NCBI GenBank assembly: GCA_019748295.1
Contig: JAIEPT010000138.1
Location: 1-40,318, forward strand
From: Gemmataceae bacterium
Lineage (GTDB): Bacteria; Planctomycetota; Planctomycetia; Gemmatales; Gemmataceae
Direction of reading: 5' to 3'
DNA length: 40,318 bases
The first letter of the stretch is position 1, and each line of letters opens with the position of its first letter. The position numbers were made by a program, and so were the translations under genes. Positions 1-8,421 of the stretch are shown in pieces. The notes under the pieces are model-generated. The model was given only the letters and a program-made list of their open reading frames with translations. It was not told where the DNA came from and did not search any database.

Positions 1-111
1 GGCATTCGCTGCTTGGAGAATTTCGCGGCGCGGCGAAGGCCGGCGTGGGAGGAGAAGCATCCGCAATTGGCCCTCGATCCGCGACGTCGTCATCCGCCCG
101 CGGCAGGTAGA

Positions 112-624
112 TTAACTCCCGCCGCTCGCCTTAAGCCAGGAACGCGGATTGTAGATGTCGGAGTTGGTGGGCACGACGTTGAAGTCGCCCGCGATCACGA
201 CGGGCTGTTTGCTCCCGCATAGGGCGGCCGCGTGCTGGATGAGTCTCTCGAACCAGGCGAGCTTGTAGTCGAACTTCGGCCCCGGGTGCGGATTGCCGTT
301 GGGCAGATAGAGACAGCATACGACGACTCCGCCGACCGCCGCTTCGAGGTAACGGCTCTGATCATCGGATGGATCGCCGGGCAACTGATCGTTGATGAGT
401 TCAGGCTTGGCAGCGCGAGCAAGAATGGCGACGCCATTCCAGGACTTTTGTCCCTTCCACAGCGATTCGTATCCCGCTTCGGCGATCGCCGTCGCGGGAA
501 ACGCTTCGTCGACGCATTTCAGTTCCTGAAGACACGCCACGTCCGGCTTCTCGCGCTCCAACCATGCAAGCAGATTGGAGAGGCGGGCCTTGATGCCGTT
601 GACGTTGAACGTGGCGATCTTCAT
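112..624 (-). CDS. xthA: Exodeoxyribonuclease III, C-terminally truncated (probable pseudogene)
   Basis: The first 165 residues are a clear ExoIII/AP endonuclease (endonuclease/exonuclease/phosphatase fold). Visible motifs are NVNGI near the N-terminus, the metal-binding Glu in LQELK, the LYLPNG segment and the GDFNVVPT motif. After NPRSWLK the reading frame gives only five unrelated residues and stops. The family is normally about 255-270 aa; this product is 170 aa and lacks the C-terminal part with the catalytic Asp-His pair. None of the three minus-strand frames in the 111 bases to the left resembles the missing part, so a single frameshift does not explain the loss. I start at MKIATF, the family's usual N-terminus; a longer in-frame extension to the right overlaps the next gene. 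Function would be base-excision repair; as seen the enzyme should be inactive. Confidence 0.75.
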   Translation of the reverse strand: MKIATFNVNGIKARLSNLLAWLEREKPDVACLQELKCVDEAFPATAIAEAGYESLWKGQKSWNGVAILARAAKPELINDQLPGDPSDDQSRYLEAAVGGVVVCCLYLPNGNPHPGPKFDYKLAWFERLIQHAAALCGSKQPVVIAGDFNVVPTNSDIYNPRSWLKASGGS

Positions 625-658
625 GCGTCGAAGGTGCCGGGTCGCGAATGCCGTGAGA

Positions 659-871
659 TCAGGTTGTTCCAACAGCGCCCTTGACCGCGTCGACCGCGTG
701 CATCGCCGCTCGGCCCACCGCCTGGGCGGCGCCTGTGACCGCATCTTGGACTTGCGTCATCAGTCCCGTATCCGCCGGAGGCGCTGCTTCGACGGCATTC
801 GGATGCTTGCGCGAATGGCGAGTGCGGGCTTTGGCTTTCATGCTTTCTCGGGCCGCATCATTCTTCTTCAT
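659..871 (-). CDS. Small basic hypothetical protein
   Basis: A 70-aa product with a basic, Lys/Arg/His-rich first half and an Ala/Val/Gly-rich amphipathic second half (VQDAVTGAAQAVGRAAMHAV). No family recognised. An AGGAT element lies a few bases upstream of the ATG, and the stop lies 35 bp before the exonuclease III start on the same strand, so the two may be co-transcribed. The repeating small-residue/Val pattern resembles helical stress or membrane-associated small proteins, but this is only an impression. Confidence 0.5.
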   Translation of the reverse strand: MKKNDAARESMKAKARTRHSRKHPNAVEAAPPADTGLMTQVQDAVTGAAQAVGRAAMHAVDAVKGAVGTT

Positions 872-961
872 GGAAATCCTACTTCCGGTGTCTGATTCTC
901 TTCCCCTCTTAGAGAAAGCACTTTGCGCGCCAATGGTTTGATTCGGGCCAATGCAAGCGAC

Positions 962-1056
962 AGGAGCTAGTCTCCCTCCCTCTCCCTCCGGGAGAGGGTT
1001 GGGGCTCTCCCGGACTCTCCCGGAGGGAGAGGGGAAAATGCAGGCGCCGCTCGCCT
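962..1056. repeat. Intergenic palindrome of the CTCTCCCGGAGGGAGAG family (H2)
   Basis: Contains CCTCTCCCTCCGGGAGAGG and a second CTCTCCCGGAGGGAGAGG palindrome. Both edges match the element at 14491-14700 in reverse orientation: GAGCTAGTCTCCCTCC on the left and GCAGGCGCCGCTCGCCT on the right. It fills the gap at 872-1070 between the small protein and the cytochrome/DUF1553 gene, which both run leftward. Confidence 0.8.
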
Positions 1057-1070
1057 AAACGCGTCAAGCA

Positions 1071-4000
1071 TCACCGAATGGAGATGAAGTCGTTGTGATT
1101 CAACAACGCATGCACGAGGTTCACACGAACTCGGCGGGTTGCGTCGGGACGGGACTTCGTCAGAGTGCGCCAATCCCGCATCGCCGCTTCACAGGCATCC
1201 AACTCCTCCGCCGTTGGGGTCGTCCCCAGAAGGAAACCAAACGCGGCATGAGCAAAGGTGCGGTCGTCGTCGGCAGCGGATTTCTCCCCCAATCGCGATG
1301 CGATTTTGCCGGCCATCGTTAGCGCGAGTTGGCTGTTCGCCAATGCCAGGGCCTGCTGCGGAACGATGCTCTCGCTGCGGCGGTAGCACTCCTTCACGTT
1401 CGCGTCGTCGAACAGGGTGAGGAAACGCTGCTGATCGTTGTTGCTGTGGACGTAGTAGAGACTGCGGCGGCGCGACGCTTCTTCGGCCGCAGGGATCGAA
1501 GGGCCGCCCATCTTGAGATCGAGATCGCCGGCGAGCCAAAGGAGGCTGTCGCGGACGACCTGGGCTTCCATCCGCATGGCGGGGCGATGCCAGAGTCCGC
1601 GATTTTCGGAATCCGTTTCGATGGTTTTCGCATCCGCATCCCGTTGCGAGGAGGAGAGGCGATAGGTCGCCGAAGTGACGATCAGGCGGTGCATGTGCTT
1701 CATGCTCCAGCCGTTTTCCATGAACTCGACCGCGAGCCAATCGAGCAACGCCGGATGCGTCGGCGGCGAGCCCTTGCGGCCAAAGTCGAACACCGATTCG
1801 ACAATCGGTTTGCCGAGATGCCGACCCCAGAGGTGGTTGACCGCCACGCGAGCCGTGAGCGGGTTTTTGCGATCGATCATCCAGCCCGCGAGAGCGGTGC
1901 GTCGGCCGGTGCTGGTCTTGGGAAACGGCGCCATGCGTGACGCTTCGGTTTCGACGCTCGACTCGGGCGTCTTGACCGCGCCGCGAAGCGGGGTGTGCGT
2001 CTCGCCCGGTTGTTCCGCCGCCTTGCGTGCTTTCGCCAACGCTTCTTCCGCAGCAGCCCGTTTCTTGGCGAACTCCGCGGCGAAGGGAGGGCCCATCTTG
2101 GCGAAATCGACCTCTAGTTTCGCGAGATCTTCCGCCGCCTTGGCGACCGGCACCTGCTTTTCCAGCCGAGCTGCGGCCTTCGATTGATCCTTGGCGTTCG
2201 CATCCTTCATGGCGACGCCGCGGTCCGCGTCCCAGCGTCCTTTTGCAGCGGCCGCCTGCGCGTCGGCGTGAGCGCGCATCGCTTCCGCCCAAGCGAGCGA
2301 TGCCTTCGCTTCTTCCGCCGTCATCTTGCTCTGCGGGGCCTTGGCGACGGCCGATGTTCCCGGTTCGACGATGCTCGCCTCCCTCGGCAAGTCAGCGAGC
2401 GTGAACCGCTTGAACTCCGCGGTCGCGTTGTACGTGATCAGTTCGAGCTTCCCGTCGCGGCGCGGAATCGGCAGGCGGTAGGCGAGGATCAACGTGCCAT
2501 CAAGGAAGACGTTGAGCTGGTCGCCGCGGACGCGGATGCCGAGATCGATCGGGCGATTCAGCGGAATGGTCGCGGGCCGACTCGATTCGGCCGGATAGAC
2601 GGCGCCGTTGCCGATGTTATGAGCAACCTGCACGCGGTTGCCGTTGGCGACGCCGCTGGCGTAGACGAGAATCTCCTTCGCCCCGTCCACATCGAACGCG
2701 ATGCCGACGGAGCGATACGGATCGCCCCCCGTGAGCACGTAGGTCAGATTCGCCTCGAAGTCGCGGGGGGCTTCCAGCCTGGATCGGATTGACGAGCGCG
2801 GCAACTTGGGATTCGTCTGCTTGACCGCTTGATCGACCATCCACTGCCCGTCCCCCTTCCGCCATCGAGCCGCATCCAGTCCCGCAAAGCGGTCGTCGAT
2901 CAGCACCTTGCCCCCCGCGCCGAACGCCGGAATGGTCTCTTCCCTCGGCGGCGACTTCGCTTCCTCAAGCGCCTTGCGAGCGGCCGACTCCAACTCGGCG
3001 GCCCGTTTCCGCAACCCCGCGGCGGCGAGCAAATGATTCTCGAGCACCATCGCTCGCAGGTGCGGCGCATGCGCTTCCAGCGGCAATTCGACGGGGCGCA
3101 CCTCGAGTTTGCCCCACGTCAAAAGCTGCGGCAATCCGGGCGACAGCGGGCGGTCCTTCTTGGGATTGCGTTCCTCGCCGCGGATATGCAGATACGTTGG
3201 AGCGTCCGCATGAGCGTCGTACACACGCGGAATGCCGTCCTTCTCGAAATCCGTCTCGCCCACCGCCTGCTCCATGCGGATCTGATAGGGCTCGAAGAAC
3301 GCACGCAGGCGGTAGTAATCAAGCTGCGAAAACGGGTCGTACTTGTGATCGTGACACTTCGTGCAGGCCAGCGTGAGGCCGATTGTTCCCTTCGCCCAGT
3401 GCTCGATCGTTTCGTCGAGCCAGGTCGTGCGGTTGAACTTGAAGTAAGGACGGGCCAGGTAACCGGTCGCACGCAGCTTCGACAAGTCGTTGGGATACAA
3501 CTCATCGGCCGCGATCATTTCGCGGAGCATCTGGTCGTAGCCCTTGTCGGCATTCAGCGACTCGATGATCCAGTCGCGCCAATGCCACATGTGCTTCTGC
3601 GAGTTGCGGACCTCCGTGCCCAGCCCCCACCAATCGCTGTAACGCCAAATGTCCATCCAATGCTTGCCCCAGCGTTCCCCATATCGCGGGCTGGCGAGCA
3701 GGCGATCGACGACCTTCTCGTAAGCGTCGGCCGACGTGTCCTTCGCGAAGGCATCGAGTTCGTCCGCCGTCGGAGGCAAGCCGACCAAATCAAGATGCAG
3801 ACGGCGCAGCAGCGTTCGCCGATCCGCTTCCGGCTGCGGCTTCAGCCCGCGTTTCTGCCATTGCTCGGCCACGAACGAATCGATCGGATTGCGAATCGGC
3901 AAGGGCGACGCGACTTGGGGAACCGCGGGCCGCGCCGGAGCACGAAACGCCCAGTGCTCGCGCGGGTCCGGCTCCGGCCGGTCGTCGCCCGAAACTTTGG

Positions 4001-4337
4001 CGCCTTCGTCGATCCAGCGTTTGAGCAGAGCGATCTGCTTTTCGTTCATCGCCTCGCCATCTTTGGGAGGCGGCATCCGCTCACGGCCATCGGCGCCAAG
4101 CACATGCGAAAGGATCAGACTTTGCCCGCTCTTGCCGGGAACGATCGTCGGCCCGTTGTTGCCCCCTTCGAGCATCCCCTTGACGGAATCGACGCGCAAC
4201 TCGCCTTTCTGCTTCAGAGCGCCGTGACAGGCGAAGCACTTCTCCGCGAAGATCGGCCGAACGTCTTTCCGAAAATCGACCGGCGCCTGCCCCAACGGCA
4301 ACGCGAGCCAAACGGACCAAAGCAGCGGATGCGACAT
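1071..4337 (-). CDS. Secreted PSD1 cytochrome c / DUF1549 / DUF1553 protein with inserted concanavalin A-like domain
   Basis: A 1088-aa planctomycete surface or periplasmic protein. Domains in order: short signal peptide (about 1-18); planctomycete cytochrome c domain with heme motif CFACH (34-38) and the RMPPP segment (87-91); DUF1549 (about 150-355) with a second CxxCH-type motif CTKCH (325-329); a beta-rich concanavalin A/laminin G-like domain (about 478-650); an Ala/Glu/Lys-rich coiled coil (about 670-775); DUF1553 (about 800-1070). The family is abundant in planctomycetes; a redox or polysaccharide-degradation role has been suggested but I know of no established reaction. The insert between DUF1549 and DUF1553 suggests carbohydrate binding (inference). 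GGAG lies 7 bases before the chosen ATG. No DUF1501 partner is adjacent, unlike the pair at 22834-25667. Confidence 0.92.
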   Translation of the reverse strand: MSHPLLWSVWLALPLGQAPVDFRKDVRPIFAEKCFACHGALKQKGELRVDSVKGMLEGGNNGPTIVPGKSGQSLILSHVLGADGRERMPPPKDGEAMNEKQIALLKRWIDEGAKVSGDDRPEPDPREHWAFRAPARPAVPQVASPLPIRNPIDSFVAEQWQKRGLKPQPEADRRTLLRRLHLDLVGLPPTADELDAFAKDTSADAYEKVVDRLLASPRYGERWGKHWMDIWRYSDWWGLGTEVRNSQKHMWHWRDWIIESLNADKGYDQMLREMIAADELYPNDLSKLRATGYLARPYFKFNRTTWLDETIEHWAKGTIGLTLACTKCHDHKYDPFSQLDYYRLRAFFEPYQIRMEQAVGETDFEKDGIPRVYDAHADAPTYLHIRGEERNPKKDRPLSPGLPQLLTWGKLEVRPVELPLEAHAPHLRAMVLENHLLAAAGLRKRAAELESAARKALEEAKSPPREETIPAFGAGGKVLIDDRFAGLDAARWRKGDGQWMVDQAVKQTNPKLPRSSIRSRLEAPRDFEANLTYVLTGGDPYRSVGIAFDVDGAKEILVYASGVANGNRVQVAHNIGNGAVYPAESSRPATIPLNRPIDLGIRVRGDQLNVFLDGTLILAYRLPIPRRDGKLELITYNATAEFKRFTLADLPREASIVEPGTSAVAKAPQSKMTAEEAKASLAWAEAMRAHADAQAAAAKGRWDADRGVAMKDANAKDQSKAAARLEKQVPVAKAAEDLAKLEVDFAKMGPPFAAEFAKKRAAAEEALAKARKAAEQPGETHTPLRGAVKTPESSVETEASRMAPFPKTSTGRRTALAGWMIDRKNPLTARVAVNHLWGRHLGKPIVESVFDFGRKGSPPTHPALLDWLAVEFMENGWSMKHMHRLIVTSATYRLSSSQRDADAKTIETDSENRGLWHRPAMRMEAQVVRDSLLWLAGDLDLKMGGPSIPAAEEASRRRSLYYVHSNNDQQRFLTLFDDANVKECYRRSESIVPQQALALANSQLALTMAGKIASRLGEKSAADDDRTFAHAAFGFLLGTTPTAEELDACEAAMRDWRTLTKSRPDATRRVRVNLVHALLNHNDFISIR

Positions 4338-4412
4338 CAGACGACTCCGAGCCGGAGCGAGGCATGGCGGAACGAACGAATTTTGTCACCTAGCGTGTTG
4401 GGTTGCAGTCTC

Positions 4413-4482
4413 GCACTAGCCCGACGCGTCAGTCAGCGAGGGTTGACGGTATCCCTCGCTTACTTACGCGTCGGGCTAGTGC
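4413..4482. repeat. Hairpin of the GCACTAGCCCGACGCGT family (H3)
   Basis: Arms 4413-4429 and 4466-4482 are perfect 17-nt inverted repeats. Inside, GCGAGGG (4436-4442) pairs with CCCTCGC (4453-4459), giving a long interrupted stem. It lies in the gap between two minus-strand genes. A single arm recurs at 8393-8409, and a diverged copy (CCCGAAGCGT) lies at 34593-34647. Confidence 0.85.
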
Positions 4483-4523
4483 GGAGGCAACCAAGGCCCC
4501 CAAGTTTTAGTCCGCACAACGCA

Positions 4524-5429
4524 CTAGTATTTCTTCGCCGTGTAGTCTTTGCGTTTCTTCGCCGCGTCCTCGCCGGTTCCCAGCGATCGCAGCGAAAACT
4601 TGATCGCCTCCTGCACCAGGGGGGCGGAGTAGCGGAAGGTGCGCGTCTTCTTCGCGGGAAATTCGGCCTTGTCCGCGATCATCTCGGCGGGGAGTTGGTA
4701 AATGATCGCGATCTGACGGGCGAGCCGTTCGTCGGACCAATAGTAGATCTGGAAGCCGATCGCGTCGGTTTCTTTCGTGGGGTTTTCGTGAATCGCCGCC
4801 TTCGCATACATGATCGGCGAACCTTCCCCGAGGCTGGTGATGGGCCGCACCTTTTCCTCGGTCCAATTCAAGAGCGGCGGGATTTGCAGCGTCGTCGCTC
4901 TGCCCCCACGTGTTTTTTGGTAATAGGCGCCCAGTGCTCCGGGCAGACGGCCTTTGAATTCGTCGGCCGTCATCTTGTTGGGAACGATCTTCCCAGGCGG
5001 ATTCTTCGCCAGCAAATCGGCGGCGCCGACGAGCATCGCGAAACTTTTGTCCTCGCCGGCGTACCAGCTTAACTTGAGGTTCTGATACGCGAATGTGTTG
5101 TCCGTCTCCGGGTCGGCGGTCGGATCAAGCTTCTCGCCTTTTTTCGGCGGCGTCAGGCCAGGCCGCTTCGACTTGATGAAGATCGGCGCCCGCAGATGCA
5201 CCTCGAAGGGGAACGCGATGACCGGGCTCTTCCCCTTCGCCTGCGGCAACATCGGCGGAGCGATCGGCTCATTGAGGTACTTCGTCTCGTCGTCGAAAAC
5301 GGCGACGCGCTTGCGCTGCTGGTCCATCCGTTCTTCGTAATCGGCAACGCCGCAGCCCACGACTAAAAACGCGGCGAGGGCCAGGAGCCCGCCTTTCGTG
5401 GATGCGTCGCGGAAGCGAGCCGATATCAT
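4524..5429 (-). CDS. Putative lipoprotein, function unknown
   Basis: A 301-aa protein. From the chosen ATG it has a basic N-region, a hydrophobic stretch (GGLLALAAFLVVGCG) and a lipobox VVGC, so Cys at about residue 26 is the likely lipidation site. The mature part starts with a charged helix (YEERMDQQRKR) and is otherwise soluble; it carries no motif I recognise. GAGGAG lies 9 bases upstream of this ATG, which supports it over in-frame starts further right. Its start overlaps the region upstream of the VanZ-like gene on the other strand, so the two are divergent with a shared promoter region of under 50 bp. Confidence 0.8.
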   Translation of the reverse strand: MISARFRDASTKGGLLALAAFLVVGCGVADYEERMDQQRKRVAVFDDETKYLNEPIAPPMLPQAKGKSPVIAFPFEVHLRAPIFIKSKRPGLTPPKKGEKLDPTADPETDNTFAYQNLKLSWYAGEDKSFAMLVGAADLLAKNPPGKIVPNKMTADEFKGRLPGALGAYYQKTRGGRATTLQIPPLLNWTEEKVRPITSLGEGSPIMYAKAAIHENPTKETDAIGFQIYYWSDERLARQIAIIYQLPAEMIADKAEFPAKKTRTFRYSAPLVQEAIKFSLRSLGTGEDAAKKRKDYTAKKY

Positions 5430-5475
5430 GAGCGCTCTTCTCCTCGAAACGGCGAGACCATACGGCGAGACCATC

Positions 5476-5847
5476 ATGAAGCCGCGTTGGCGCTGGACGA
5501 TCTGGTTCGTCCTCTTCGCATTGTGGACGATCGGCCTCACCCGGCCCATCCCCGATTTTACCGAAATCGTCGGCGACGAAGCGATGCAGTACCGCTTTCA
5601 CCTCGCCAAGACGCTGCACGTCGCTGTCTACGCGGGGCTCACGGTGCTGACGACATGGCTGCGAGCGCCGATGCGTTGGCGGGTCGCGCTCATGTTCTTC
5701 CTCATGGCGCATGCGACCGTGACGGAACACATTCAGCTATTCGTGCCAGGCCGCATCGGACATCTTCACGATGTGGGATGGGACAACTTGGGAGTGCTTC
5801 TTGGATTGGTCGTGTCGTGGAAATGGTGGTCGGCAGAAGAGAAATGA
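5476..5847 (+). CDS. VanZ-like family membrane protein
   Basis: A 123-aa protein with about four hydrophobic segments: WTIWFVLFALWTIGL, HVAVYAGLTVLTTWL, VALMFFLMAHATVTEHIQLF and VGWDNLGVLLGLVVSWKWW. The pattern of a conserved Lys in the second segment (HLAKTLH), an acidic/polar TEHIQLFVPGR motif after the third, and a D-x-x-x-N-xx-G final segment fits VanZ-like proteins. VanZ itself gives low-level teicoplanin resistance; the role of short homologues is unknown. In-frame ATGs at 5398 and 5428 are possible, but they lie inside or beside the divergent lipoprotein start, so I use the one directly before KPRWRW. Confidence 0.75.
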   Translation: MKPRWRWTIWFVLFALWTIGLTRPIPDFTEIVGDEAMQYRFHLAKTLHVAVYAGLTVLTTWLRAPMRWRVALMFFLMAHATVTEHIQLFVPGRIGHLHDVGWDNLGVLLGLVVSWKWWSAEEK

Positions 5848-5876
5848 AGCGGATCGCGCGGCGTGCCATGCTCCCG

Positions 5877-5946
5877 AGGAGCCGCGCACGCAGTAAGCGG
5901 TTCGGCGTGACGCCATGCGAAACCGCTTACTTCGTGCGCGGCTCCT
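5877..5946. repeat. Long hairpin containing AGGAGCCGCGCACG and AGTAAGCGGTT
   Basis: The left arm 5877-5902 pairs with 5921-5946 over about 25 bp with one mismatch, around an 18-nt loop. The outer part (GGAGCCGCGCAC) recurs beside the H1 copy at 38284-38344, so hairpin and H1 appear to be parts of one composite repeat. Confidence 0.75.
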
Positions 5947-5988
5947 TCGTCATACGCCTGCGGAGCTTCCGAGCGTTCGGTCTGGGGG

Positions 5989-6049
5989 CATGCTTGGACG
6001 GTGAAAGCGGGCAGTTCGCCGGCCCCGGCCAGGGACCCGTCCAAGCATG
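5989..6049 (-). repeat. H1 covarying hairpin, copy a
   Basis: A 61-nt element with arms CATGCTTGGACGG and CCGTCCAAGCATG around a 35-nt spacer. Reading from GTGCCATGC, the element lies on the minus strand. Arms are fully complementary. Adjacent TCTGGGGG and CGGAGCTTCCGAGCG are shared with the flanks of other copies. Confidence 0.85.
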
Positions 6050-6069
6050 GCACGTCACCGAAATCCAAA

Positions 6070-6828
6070 CTATCGTCCTTCGGTTACTTCGATCACGATG
6101 CACGACACGTTGTCCCGCGAGCCCTTGTCCAGGGCGAGTTGCCCTAGGCCATCGGCACATTGCTGCACGTCGGGATTCTGTTCGATGAACGCCAAGAGAT
6201 CGGCATCGGGGACCGGGCCGGTGAGGCCGTCGCTGCAAAGCAGAAAGCGATCGCCCGGCTCAACGGCCACGACCTTCACATCGGGGCCTTCGCCCACTTC
6301 CTTCGAGCCCAGATATTTCCAGAGCACGTTGCGGAAGCGATGTTCCTTCGCCTCGGCGGGGCTGATCGTCTTGTTTTCGACGAGGGCTTGAGCCAGCGAG
6401 TGATCGACGGTCAACTGTTCGATCTGGCCGGCGCGGACCATGTAGGCCCGGCTGTCGCCGAGGTTGGAAATGTAGAGTTCGCCGCCCCGCCGCCACAGGG
6501 CCATCACGATGGTAGTCCCCATGTTCTTGAGGTCGCGGTCGAGCGAGCCCATGGTGATGATTTCTTCGTTCGCCTGCACCACGGACTTCTTGACGACCAG
6601 CTTCACCTGATCTTCGGCCGACGTCGGCGTGAGATGCTTGCGCAACTCGCGGGGAACGACTTCGATCGCGCGCTTGCTGGCGATTTCGCCCGCAGCCTGT
6701 CCCCCCATGCCGTCGGCAACGATGCAGACCGCCATATCGGGGAACTGCTTCACTTCGATCGAATCTTCGTTGTTCTCTCGGTAGTTTCCCAGCAGGGTGC
6801 ATTTACCGATGTTCAGGGCAAGGGGCAT
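6070..6828 (-). CDS. PP2C-family serine/threonine protein phosphatase
   Basis: A 252-aa single-domain cytoplasmic PPM/PP2C phosphatase, close to PrpC/Stp in size. Metal-binding motifs are present in order: RENNED (17-22), VADGMGG (37-43), SNLGDSRAYM in the middle, LCSDGLTG, and RDNVSCIVIEV at the C-terminus. It should remove phosphate from Ser/Thr residues using two Mn/Mg ions, opposing Hanks-type kinases, which planctomycetes have in large numbers. No kinase lies next to it here. The ATG at 6828 is preceded by GAGG at a normal distance, and the protein begins just before the family's first beta strand, so the 48-residue in-frame extension to the right is rejected. Confidence 0.92.
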   Translation of the reverse strand: MPLALNIGKCTLLGNYRENNEDSIEVKQFPDMAVCIVADGMGGQAAGEIASKRAIEVVPRELRKHLTPTSAEDQVKLVVKKSVVQANEEIITMGSLDRDLKNMGTTIVMALWRRGGELYISNLGDSRAYMVRAGQIEQLTVDHSLAQALVENKTISPAEAKEHRFRNVLWKYLGSKEVGEGPDVKVVAVEPGDRFLLCSDGLTGPVPDADLLAFIEQNPDVQQCADGLGQLALDKGSRDNVSCIVIEVTEGR

Positions 6829-7010
6829 AAGCCCACCTCGTTTCGCGGACGCCGAGGACGTGTCCGTTTCATGGTATCGCTGTCCGCGCGGCAACGCAAA
6901 TCGTCGAACCGCAAAGCCAGCGAGAACGCGGCTCCGTGATTCAATATGCTTCGCGCGGAATCTGCCGCGCAACTATAGAACGGGACCCGGCAGGCCGCAA
7001 ACCGCCACGC

Positions 7011-7040
7011 TTGACTGATTTTCTCGTGCAGAACTATAAT
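7011..7040 (+). promoter_or_regulatory. Sigma70-type promoter for the DUF151 nuclease gene
   Basis: TTGACT at 7011-7016 and TATAAT at 7035-7040 are separated by 18 bases. This is one mismatch from the -35 consensus and a perfect -10. Transcription would start near 7047, about 100 nt before the GTG start. It stands out in this GC-rich window. Confidence 0.7.
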
Positions 7041-7145
7041 GCCCTTCGTCTCCGGAATCTTCGGAGCGATCGGACCTGCGTTTGCTTCCCTCACCTATTC
7101 GCAAGAGGGACGGCCGTCCATTTCGAACGAAGCGAGGCTTATCCC

Positions 7146-7544
7146 GTGCCCGTCCAGATGGAACTTCGGCGGATCATCATCAACGAGGTCCACGATCAGC
7201 AGTACATCATTCTCACGGAGTCCGATGGGGAACGCCAATTCCCCATCGTCATCGGCATTTTCGAGGCGACCAGCATCGATCGCCGGGCGAAAGGCGTACA
7301 CTCCCCGCGTCCTCTCACGCATGATTTGGTGACGAGCGTGATCGACAACATGGGGGGCGAACTGCAGGACATCTACATCCACGAGCTGCGCGAGCACACT
7401 TACTACGCCAAGCTCCGCATCCGCAAGGAAGGCGAACTCGTCGAGGTGGATTGCCGCCCCAGCGACGCGATCGCCCTCGCCGTGACCGCCAATGTGCCCA
7501 TCTATGTCGCCGAAGATGTGTTGGACGAAGCGCTGGAGTCGTAG
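7146..7544 (+). CDS. Bifunctional nuclease (DUF151) family protein
   Basis: A 132-aa protein covering the whole DUF151/BFN domain. Signature segments are FPIVIGIFEATSID, PRPLTHDLV, GGELQDIYI, TYYAKLRI and CRPSDAIALAVTANVPIYVAE. Plant members have RNase and DNase activity; the bacterial role is not settled. I choose GTG at 7146: GAGG lies 8 bases upstream, and relatives begin with a similar MPVxMEL. The alternative ATG is at 7158. The gene is monocistronic behind the promoter at 7011-7040. The 600 bp downstream hold no clear gene. Confidence 0.93.
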   Translation: MPVQMELRRIIINEVHDQQYIILTESDGERQFPIVIGIFEATSIDRRAKGVHSPRPLTHDLVTSVIDNMGGELQDIYIHELREHTYYAKLRIRKEGELVEVDCRPSDAIALAVTANVPIYVAEDVLDEALES

Positions 7545-8009
7545 CCCGGCTTGGTGGACCAAATTGCAGCTTCTTACCCTGGCGCCGCGCTAAAACAACA
7601 CAACGATGCGGATAGCCCGCACGACTTCGCGCCGTATTTCACGAAGTCGCAGTGCGTTGTCCGATAAGCGTTTACTCCGCGCAGCAATGCGTTTTGCACT
7701 TTTCGCGTTGATCCCGGCATCGTCTTCGCAATCAATCTCTTGGCGCCTTGCGGGTGCTGGGAGGAGCTTGACATGGTTGCAGTGCGGGGCAAATCGATTC
7801 GCCACTGTCGATGCCGACCCTCGGTACTTGACCCAGCCCGGCGCGGCGACTCCTGGGTAGCCCAATGTTCGGAGGGGCTGGTTCTCTACCACAACAATCT
7901 GCCGCTCGCCATGCTCGCCGGCTCGCCGCTCGAACGAGCCACCTTCAATTCTCTGCTCTTCCACCTTCAATGCCGCACCCCTCGCGGCTAGAGCTGTTTG
8001 CAGATCGAC

Positions 8010-8070
8010 GCAGCGACGAACGTCGCGTTCTGTAGGGAACGCCTTCCGTGGCGTTCCGCCGAACCGGACG
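8010..8070 (+). repeat. Single arm of the GGGAACGCC/GGCGTTCC family (H5)
   Basis: 61 nt matching the left arm of the inverted repeat at 27028-27255, including the same leading TTTGCAGATCGAC. No opposing arm is nearby. The arm itself folds: GGAACGCC pairs with GGCGTTCC. Confidence 0.8.
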
Positions 8071-8104
8071 CGGCCGAGTAGCCGCGCGCCCCATCCGTGA
8101 TCCC

Positions 8105-8354
8105 CGCTTGCGGCTTAGGGACGCTCAAATCATTGAATCGTCACCGTCAACACCTGTGACGACGAGTTTGGAATCAATGCCCCGCTGAAGCGGGCACTAC
8201 GAGCTTGTAGTAACCCGCTTTAGCGGGTTTGAAGCTGACGCCAGTTACCCTCCGCTCGTCAATGCTACGCGACGCGATCAAACGTACAGCGAGCGACCCA
8301 ATTCTTGGAGCGTCCCTTAGCGACCCGCGGCGTCCGATTGCCAAGCCGCAAGCG
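8105..8354. repeat. Nested palindromes
   Basis: CGCTTGCGGCTT (8105-8116) pairs with AAGCCGCAAGCG (8343-8354), and AGGGACGCTC (8117-8126) pairs with GAGCGTCCCT (8308-8317). Inside are three hairpins in a row: CCCGCTGAAGCGGG (8181-8194), CTACGAGCTTGTAG (about 8197-8210) and AACCCGCT/AGCGGGTT (8212-8229). Confidence 0.7.
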
Positions 8355-8421
8355 AGGGGAAAACGACTGCAAGTTGCATGACGAACCCTCGGACGCGTCG
8401 GGCTAGTGCGCAATGCAACCG

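Larger units (their letters stand above)
7545..8421. other. 877-bp gene-poor stretch
   Basis: No convincing gene. Open frames exist on both strands of 7590-7991 (for example a 126-codon minus frame ending at 7590). They resemble no family I know, show no ribosome site, and overlap one another. From 8000 on, the sequence consists of repeat pieces: an H5 arm, nested palindromes, three short hairpins and an H3 arm. The left part may be a decayed gene. Confidence 0.6.

Noticed and set aside
2829..5072. 747-codon plus-strand open frame
   Set aside because: Antisense to the DUF1549/DUF1553 and lipoprotein genes; Arg/Leu-rich shadow composition typical of GC-rich DNA.
5766..6068. Short frames reading CLDGSLAGAGELPAFTVQA and similar
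   Set aside because: They recur at every H1 copy because the repeat lies open in that frame; no ribosome site.
7590..7970. 126-codon minus-strand gene
   Set aside because: No family, no ribosome site, overlapped by plus-strand frames of equal quality; kept only as a possible decayed gene.
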